NCBI GenBank assembly: GCA_007132255.1
Contig: SLOZ01000020.1
Location: forward strand, 1-10,690
From: Limnochordia bacterium
Lineage (GTDB): Bacteria; Bacillota; Limnochordia; Darwinibacteriales; B1SED10-159
Direction of reading: 5' to 3'
DNA: 10,690 bases
The first letter of the stretch is position 1. Each line of letters starts with the position of its first letter. Under the pieces are notes generated by a model that was not told the DNA's origin, searched no databases, and worked only from the letters and a program-made list of their open reading frames with translations. The position numbers and the translations under genes are program-made. This document shows, piece after piece, positions 6,805 to 10,690 of the stretch.

Positions 6805-7010
6805 TGTCGTGTAAATCTGCTGCAGCTAGAAAATTGCTGAAGAATCACCAAGCAGAGCTTGTTAAACGAACACCGTTTGCAGTTCGATGATTGTGCGGGT
6901 GCGGAAACCAAACCCAAGCTAGCGCCCTTGGTGTGGATGCGGGGAGCAAGACGATGGGGGTTATCTGCTGCGGCAGAGAGCAAAGAGCTTTTTTAGCAGA
7001 TTTCGTATAA
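6786..7010 (+). pseudogene. Degenerate N-terminal fragment of an IscB/RRXRR-HNH family protein
   Basis: Read in the frame of the ATG at 6786, this stretch gives GKPVMSCKSAAARKLL, then AELVKRTPFAVR, an in-frame TGA at 6888-6890, and then SALGVDAGSKTMGV before a TAA at 7008-7010. This order matches the start of RRXRR/IscB proteins: a 'GKPLMP..PA.AR.LL' opening, a 'VV.R.PFTI' basic segment, and the 'LG.DAGSK..G' RuvC-I motif with its catalytic Asp. Only about 75 of the usual 400 or so codons remain. The rest of RuvC and the HNH domain are absent, and the fragment runs directly into the rubrerythrin promoter region. Its first 19 bases overlap the end of the upstream gene in another frame. It is a dead fragment of an RNA-guided nuclease or its transposon. 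Confidence 0.75.
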
Positions 7011-7015
7011 CGAAA
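7001..7015. promoter_or_regulatory. Perfect dyad over a -10-like sequence before the rubrerythrin gene
   Basis: TTTCGT-ATA-ACGAAA is a perfect 6+6 inverted repeat with a 3-base centre, ending 22 bases before the rubrerythrin ATG. It contains TATAAC (7006-7011), a five-of-six match to a -10 box, though no good -35 is seen. It could be an operator of a redox or metal regulator acting on this promoter. It is also the end of the decayed IscB fragment. Confidence 0.4.
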
Positions 7016-7037
7016 CGACTATGAAGGAGGCAGATCA

Positions 7038-7511
7038 ATGGCCAATATTTTGGATATTGCCATGCAGAATGAACTTGATGGTAAAGCATTTTACTTGAAG
7101 CATGCTGAAAGCAGTCACGATCCGCAGACACGGCAGTTGTTCACATCGCTGGCGGATGATGAAGAACGTCATTACCAAGCAATTCTGCGCATGAAAGAAC
7201 TGGGTAAGTATGATTTTGAAGCTAAGGATCCTATGGCGGAAGCAAAACGGATTTTCCCACCGCAGACCATAAACCAGGAGATCTTAGAGGAGAAGAAAGG
7301 CTACTTCGAAGTCTATGAGATGGCGTTAGATTTTGAGAAGAAGAGCATCGACATCTATTCTGAGATGGCCCATAACGCTAAGAGCGACGAGGAGAAGAAA
7401 GCGTTCCTGCGTTTGGCAGATGAAGAAGAATCCCATCGATTAATCATTTGGCGTATTCTGGAATTGCTGCGCAGTCCGGAAGAATGGTACCCATACTTGG
7501 ATTTCAATTAG
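7038..7511 (+). CDS. Rubrerythrin-like ferritin-fold diiron protein without rubredoxin domain
   Basis: The 157-residue four-helix protein has the diiron ligand pattern of the rubrerythrin/ferritin-like superfamily: Glu12 (NELDG), the first ExxH pair Glu42/His45 in DDEERH, Glu100 in the third helix (DFEKKSIDIY) and the second ExxH pair Glu130/His133 in DEEESH. The C-terminal rubredoxin domain with two CxxC pairs found in classical rubrerythrin is absent. Such proteins usually reduce hydrogen peroxide or handle iron in anaerobes, taking electrons from a separate carrier. AAGGAGG (7024-7030) seven bases before the ATG fixes the start. The gene has its own likely promoter overlapping the dyad at 7001 and ends at a strong intrinsic terminator, so it is probably monocistronic. 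It ends in a Trp/Tyr-rich tail (EEWYPYLDF). Confidence 0.9.
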   Translation: MANILDIAMQNELDGKAFYLKHAESSHDPQTRQLFTSLADDEERHYQAILRMKELGKYDFEAKDPMAEAKRIFPPQTINQEILEEKKGYFEVYEMALDFEKKSIDIYSEMAHNAKSDEEKKAFLRLADEEESHRLIIWRILELLRSPEEWYPYLDFN

Positions 7512-7558
7512 ACCGTCCATTGGTATGTCAATTACGTCCGCGAACGAAGCGCCCATGT

Positions 7559-7600
7559 AAAAAGGCAGCTCCCGAATCTGGGAAGCTGCTCTTTTGCTTT
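7559..7600 (+). terminator. Rho-independent terminator after the rubrerythrin gene
   Basis: GCAGCTCCC (7565-7573) pairs with GGG-A-AGCTGC (7580-7589) with one bulged A and a six-base loop. It is flanked by a run of five A (7559-7563) on the left and CTTTTGCTTTT on the right. The A- and T-runs on the two sides mean it could also stop transcription arriving on the minus strand from the OmpA-type gene. Confidence 0.88.
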
Positions 7601-7973
7601 TCATGGATTGCAGCAAGCATTGGTACGAAGCCATTCGCTGCGAACCAGCCTTGACGAGTGGGGATGTCTGTTGAACTTGGCGAGCGGCGACGTTTGTCCA
7701 ATTTGACAGGCGGCGTGCCGTATTTGCACGGAATCTCAACGGTTCCCCGGCGTCGAAACATCGGCTGCGGCGGATCGGTACCAGATGTGTCCGACGCAGC
7801 TGGCGGTTTCAGTGAGTTCCGTGGTTCCAGGAGTCCACTTGAAACCTGGCCATAACTCCCAAGACAGGAACCGAGATATCCCGTTAACCGGGATTTCCGT
7901 GAGCCCATGGACCCAATATCGTTCTTTGAGAAAGCCTTTGAGGTGGACGCTTCGACGCTCTAAGGTGTTGCCT
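7601..7973. other. Gene-free convergent intergenic region with hairpins
   Basis: About 375 bases lie between the terminator of the rubrerythrin gene and the end of the minus-strand OmpA-type gene. Short open frames exist on both strands, but none has a ribosome binding site or recognisable protein motif. Two inverted repeats stand out: an imperfect one opening with GGTTTCA (7805-7811) and closing with TGAAACC (7840-7846), and ATCCCG-TTAAC-CGGGAT (7878-7894). Neither is followed by a T-run on either strand. The heptamer CTTTGAG occurs twice near 7923-7941. I see no gene or known RNA family here. Confidence 0.4.
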
Positions 7974-9641
7974 TTAGCGGACGACCAACTCGACTCGACG
8001 GTTGCGGGCTCGTCCAGCTTCCGTGGCGTTGGAAGCCACCGGTGATACGGGTCCAATGCCCACGGGCGTTAGGCGCTCGGCAGTTATGTCGTAGTGCTGC
8101 ACCAACTCGTTGACGATGGACTCGGCCCGCCGTTGGGAAAGATCAAGGTTATACTCGTAGCGGCCAACGCTGTCTGTGTGACCTACGACGAAGACGTCCA
8201 AGTCAGCGTGATAGCCCAACATGGCTGCCAATTGGTCTAAGGCTGGCCGGGAATCAGGGCGCATCACGTCGCTGTCAGTCTCAAAGTGAATGCCGTGCAG
8301 GGCGACGAATCCTACCCGAGCCAGTTCATCGCCGAGGAACTCTGCGTCCACAGCTACTAGATCGCCCTCCATAGGCAGCATTTCGACGATTTCTAACTGA
8401 ATGGCGGGCTGCGGTTTGTGAATGCTGATGGCGGCGAAAACAGCGACATACAAGTCACCGTCCATGGACGGAAGCTTAGCGGCCAGATACCGCTGTTGAC
8501 TGCCATCCCCGCGCACGTAGTAGCTGACGTCAGCCGTGGAACGAACACCACTGGAGAAGATGTCAGCGGGGAAGGCCAGTGGCCCAAAATGCGATCCGAG
8601 ATCGGTACCTGCACCTTCGAAGAGAATATCGAAGCCGGCTTGCGTTAACGCAGCTTCATAATTCCGGATAATCTCTAATAGGGAGCGATCCCCAGGCGCT
8701 TCATATTGAAGGCGCGTGATCTTGCCTTCCACTTGGATACCATCAGAAAACTCTCGAATCAAGTTCTGGGCTTCGTCCCGATAGGATTCCACAGGACCCA
8801 AGGGTATCGTAGTGCTATCGTATTGGGCCTCGTCGAAAAACACGATGCGAGTTCCTGCATAGCGGGAAACAAGGGGATGATCGCCAGCGCCGTCCACATC
8901 ATCGGATGGATCAAAGGACTGGCGTTCTTGGATATCCCGAGGAAAGTCCGGATTTACGGCGATTTGGCCCGCTGCCATGGGTTGGGACTCCACGACTTCC
9001 AGCTGAACAAAGGGTTCCGGTTTGTGGATGCTGATGCCAGTAAACATCGTGACATAGACATCTCCATCGGGATCAGGCAGCTTGGCAGCAAGGAAACGTT
9101 GATGATCTGTGTCGCTGCCCACCCAGTACGAAACATCACGGCTGCTGCGCACGCCGGTCAGAAAAAGACTTTCCGGGTAGACAAAGGGTCCGAAGTTCGA
9201 ACCCAGTTCGGCTCCAGAAGCCGCGTACAATGTCTCCAAACCAGCTTCTTGAAAGGCTTGTTCGTAGCTGCGAAAGATCTCTTCCGGACTGCGGTTGGCT
9301 GGAACTTCGTATTGGATGCGAGTTATGGCCCCGGCTGCAAGCTTGGAATCAGTGAGTTGAGTGACTAGATTATGTTCAGCGTCTCGCTCGCGATAGACAG
9401 ATCCTAAGGGAATTGTGTAAGCATCGTATTCGGCGCGGTCATAAAAGACGATTCTCGCCTCCGGGAACCGCGATACCAACGGATGGTCCTCACTTCCTTC
9501 CACATCGGAGCCAGCCTGAACGAGACCTGTCATACCGACGAACGCAAGGACCACCAGAACGACCACCGATACCACCAGGGTTAGTACTAGGTTTGACCCC
9601 GATGACTGGGCCAACGACTCAACTTTGCAGCGAACATGCAT
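7974..9641 (-). CDS. Membrane-anchored protein with two DUF4892-like domains and an OmpA C-terminal domain
   Basis: The 555-residue protein has an N-terminal membrane segment or uncleaved signal (about 18-42). Two tandem copies of a roughly 180-residue domain start with DHPLVSRF (52) and DHPLVSRY (254), and an OmpA-type peptidoglycan-binding domain follows (about 441-555). Both copies share IPLG, ITRIQYE/ITRLQYE, GS-FGP, GVRS, DVSY, LAAKLP and ISIHKP. The opening DHPL.SR.P is the pattern I associate with DUF4892. The OmpA part shows HFETDSDVM, VVGHTDSVG, LSQRRAESIVNEL and NRRVELVV, so it should bind peptidoglycan in the periplasm. ATG 9641 is chosen over the upstream in-frame ATG 9716 because AAGGAGG lies seven bases before it. 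The gene converges on rubrerythrin and diverges from the nitroreductase gene. The role of the repeats is unknown. An OmpA domain implies a diderm cell or a wall-attached membrane protein. Confidence 0.9.
   Translation of the reverse strand: MHVRCKVESLAQSSGSNLVLTLVVSVVVLVVLAFVGMTGLVQAGSDVEGSEDHPLVSRFPEARIVFYDRAEYDAYTIPLGSVYRERDAEHNLVTQLTDSKLAAGAITRIQYEVPANRSPEEIFRSYEQAFQEAGLETLYAASGAELGSNFGPFVYPESLFLTGVRSSRDVSYWVGSDTDHQRFLAAKLPDPDGDVYVTMFTGISIHKPEPFVQLEVVESQPMAAGQIAVNPDFPRDIQERQSFDPSDDVDGAGDHPLVSRYAGTRIVFFDEAQYDSTTIPLGPVESYRDEAQNLIREFSDGIQVEGKITRLQYEAPGDRSLLEIIRNYEAALTQAGFDILFEGAGTDLGSHFGPLAFPADIFSSGVRSTADVSYYVRGDGSQQRYLAAKLPSMDGDLYVAVFAAISIHKPQPAIQLEIVEMLPMEGDLVAVDAEFLGDELARVGFVALHGIHFETDSDVMRPDSRPALDQLAAMLGYHADLDVFVVGHTDSVGRYEYNLDLSQRRAESIVNELVQHYDITAERLTPVGIGPVSPVASNATEAGRARNRRVELVVR
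8349..8882 (-). repeat. Second internal domain copy of the OmpA-type protein
   Basis: Residues 254-431 repeat the organisation of residues 52-230. The copies keep DHPLVSR, IPLG, ITRLQYE, GVRS, DVSYYV, LAAKLP and ISIHKP, but diverge elsewhere. This indicates an old duplication, not a recent one. Confidence 0.85.
8952..9488 (-). repeat. First internal domain copy of the OmpA-type protein
   Basis: Residues 52-230 form the first DUF4892-like domain, directly after the membrane segment. A linker rich in Asp and Pro (about 231-253) separates it from the second copy. Confidence 0.85.
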
Positions 9642-10017
9642 ACGAACGCCTCCTTCTAGGATTTTTGACAGACCCGAAATGTTTGCCACCCGGATCTCCA
9701 ATGAAACCAAAACCATCTCACGATTACGGCCGTCAAACGAGAAAACAGCGGCGGGACGTCGGTCATGTCGCCGAGAACTGGATTCCTGGGTGAGGTATAG
9801 CTGGCCGCTGTTCCTTTGGTTTGGTCTTTCCGGATGAAACCAAAGATTCCCTGCAAAAAACGTTTTTTCATAAAAGTTCAGAAAAAATGGTTAATTTCGG
9901 CAAAACGTGGTACAGTGTGTTCAAGACCTATCATGGTGCCGGATTTCACAAGAGATCATGCGCGGTCGTCCATTTGAGCCAGTCCTCATCGACAAAAACG
10001 AAAGGGATGAAAATAAC
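9642..10017. other. Divergent intergenic control region
   Basis: This 376-base region separates the divergently transcribed OmpA-type and nitroreductase genes and should hold both promoters. It contains the OmpA-gene ribosome binding site (9649-9655), a 9-bp inverted repeat at 9814-9845 and a self-complementary A6CGT6 tract (9855-9868) with further A-runs. A weak -10-like TACAGT lies at 9911-9916, toward the nitroreductase. No gene with a credible ribosome binding site is seen in it. Confidence 0.5.
9814..9845. repeat. Perfect 9-bp inverted repeat in the divergent promoter region
   Basis: CTTTGGTTT (9814-9822) and AAACCAAAG (9837-9845) are perfect complements separated by 14 bases that include the palindrome TCCGGA. 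No T-run follows on either strand, so a protein-binding site or RNA stem is likelier than a terminator. The palindrome AAAAAACGTTTTTT lies ten bases further on. Confidence 0.5.
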
Positions 10018-10690
10018 GTGAAGAGCATTAAGAAACGTATGGATTTGGTCCGAGTCATTGGCTCCGTTGCACGTGCAGGAGGAGCATTCAAAGCAGTCCG
10101 GAACGAGATGCGATACCTAGCAGGTACATGGCTGGTGATCACTGTGCTGTGTGGGTTGTTTGGCGGCATTCAGCAGTGGGGTTCTCCTGCAGCGGTGGCA
10201 TCGGAAGTCGAGAGCCAGGAAGAATCCAGCTTAGCCCGAGGGTTAATTGCTCTGCCGCAAGTGGACATGGAATCCTCAGAGTTGTTTGCCGTCATTTTCA
10301 ACAGGCGTTCGCACCGGAGCTTTGCCGAGCAGCCTCTCCAGCTCGATCATTTGGGCGCTATACTGTGGGCTGGTCTGGGCATTACGGTGGATGGGATCTC
10401 GGGACCGACTCGAGCAGCTCCATCGGCTGGGGCGACCGACCCATTGCGCATCCTTGTGATTGCCAGAGATGTTTCCGATTTGAAAGCTGGGATCTACCGA
10501 TACAACGTTCGGGACCATGTTCTGGAACCATTGGCTATGGGCGTGTTTAACGATGACACGGCTTCCGCAGCCCTGGGGCAGGCCGCAGTCCGTGATGCTC
10601 CTGCTATCGTTGTTTTGGGTGCCCAGTATAGTGCTACAACAGGGCGTTACGGCGAGCGCGGCGTCCGTTACGTTCACATTGAAGCCGGAC
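10018..10690 (+). CDS. SagB/ThcOx-family nitroreductase with N-terminal membrane or signal segment (3' end cut off)
   Basis: The frame stays open to the window end, giving 224 visible residues. After a hydrophobic segment (about 37-50, followed by PAAVASE with a possible AxA signal-peptidase site at about 59-61) comes a flavin-dependent nitroreductase-fold domain. Motifs are FNRRSHRSFAEQPL (94-107), LGAILWAGLGIT (112-123), RAAPSAGATDPL (132-143), AGIYRYN (157-163) and RYGERGVRYVHIEAG (210-224). These are typical of the SagB/ThcOx branch of FMN enzymes. Some members oxidise azolines in peptide natural products; many stand-alone members have no known substrate. The GTG start at 10018 has only a moderate AAAGGGA upstream. 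An ATG at 10108 would give a compact signal peptide but lacks a good ribosome binding site. No cyclodehydratase or precursor peptide gene is visible nearby. Confidence 0.82.
   Translation, partial: MKSIKKRMDLVRVIGSVARAGGAFKAVRNEMRYLAGTWLVITVLCGLFGGIQQWGSPAAVASEVESQEESSLARGLIALPQVDMESSELFAVIFNRRSHRSFAEQPLQLDHLGAILWAGLGITVDGISGPTRAAPSAGATDPLRILVIARDVSDLKAGIYRYNVRDHVLEPLAMGVFNDDTASAALGQAAVRDAPAIVVLGAQYSATTGRYGERGVRYVHIEAG

Noticed and set aside
8706..9368. Plus-strand 220-codon ORF inside the OmpA-type gene
   Set aside because: It lies wholly antisense to a gene with clear domain motifs, and its translation shows no family features. It is a shadow frame.
9642..9716. 25-residue N-terminal extension of the OmpA-type protein
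   Set aside because: The ATG at 9716 has no ribosome binding site, while AAGGAGG sits seven bases before ATG 9641, which directly leads into a normal membrane segment.
9656..9871. Minus-strand 71-codon ORF just upstream of the OmpA-type gene
   Set aside because: No Shine-Dalgarno sequence precedes its ATG, the predicted peptide has no recognisable motif, and it lies across the divergent promoter region with its inverted repeats.
1..10690. tRNA genes, rRNA genes or a CRISPR array
   Set aside because: No cloverleaf with a matching T-loop, no rRNA-like stretch and no regularly spaced direct repeats were seen. Isolated GTTCGA words fall inside coding or unstructured sequence.

Overview
The window looks like the chromosome of an anaerobic bacterium of moderate G+C. 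Most genes have strong AGGAGG-type ribosome binding sites, and several use GTG or TTG starts. A rubrerythrin-like diiron protein and a flavin/iron-sulfur ion-pump operon suggest anaerobic life. An OmpA-type peptidoglycan-binding protein suggests an outer membrane. A diderm Bacillota-like or Spirochaetota-like anaerobe would fit, but the assignment is inference only.

Layout. Bases 2-535 are the 3' part of a sugar phosphate isomerase/epimerase. A hairpin-rich, apparently non-coding stretch follows (536-730). Next is a sugar-kinase-like phosphotransferase of the N-acetylhexosamine 1-kinase type (731-1852). These two genes suggest a carbohydrate-use locus. A 430-base non-coding leader with several hairpins, ending in a possible 20-residue leader ORF, precedes the central operon.

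The central operon (2287-6234) holds five tightly packed genes for a Na+-NQR/RNF-type redox pump in the order nqrB-C-D-E-F. It covers both flavin-carrying subunits (B and C), the two six-helix subunits with the intramembrane iron-sulfur cysteines (D and E), and the NADH/FAD/2Fe-2S entry subunit (F). No nqrA lies in front of it, and rnfB and rnfC are also absent from the window. The B and C subunits have the short lengths usual for RnfD and RnfG. A small uncharacterised conserved-looking protein follows (6343-6804).

A degenerate fragment of an IscB/RRXRR-HNH family protein (6786-7010), with one in-frame stop and no 3' two-thirds, sits between that gene and the rubrerythrin-like gene (7038-7511). 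The rubrerythrin gene ends at a clear intrinsic terminator. About 375 bases with hairpins but no gene follow.

On the minus strand, 7974-9641 encodes a membrane-anchored protein with two tandem DUF4892-like domains and a C-terminal OmpA domain. Divergent from it, and cut by the window end, is an exported or membrane-anchored SagB/ThcOx-type nitroreductase (10018-10690).

The points most worth a second look are the pump operon without nqrA, its structured leader, the IscB fossil, and the structured element at about 541-700, which might be an orphan RNA of the same transposon class.
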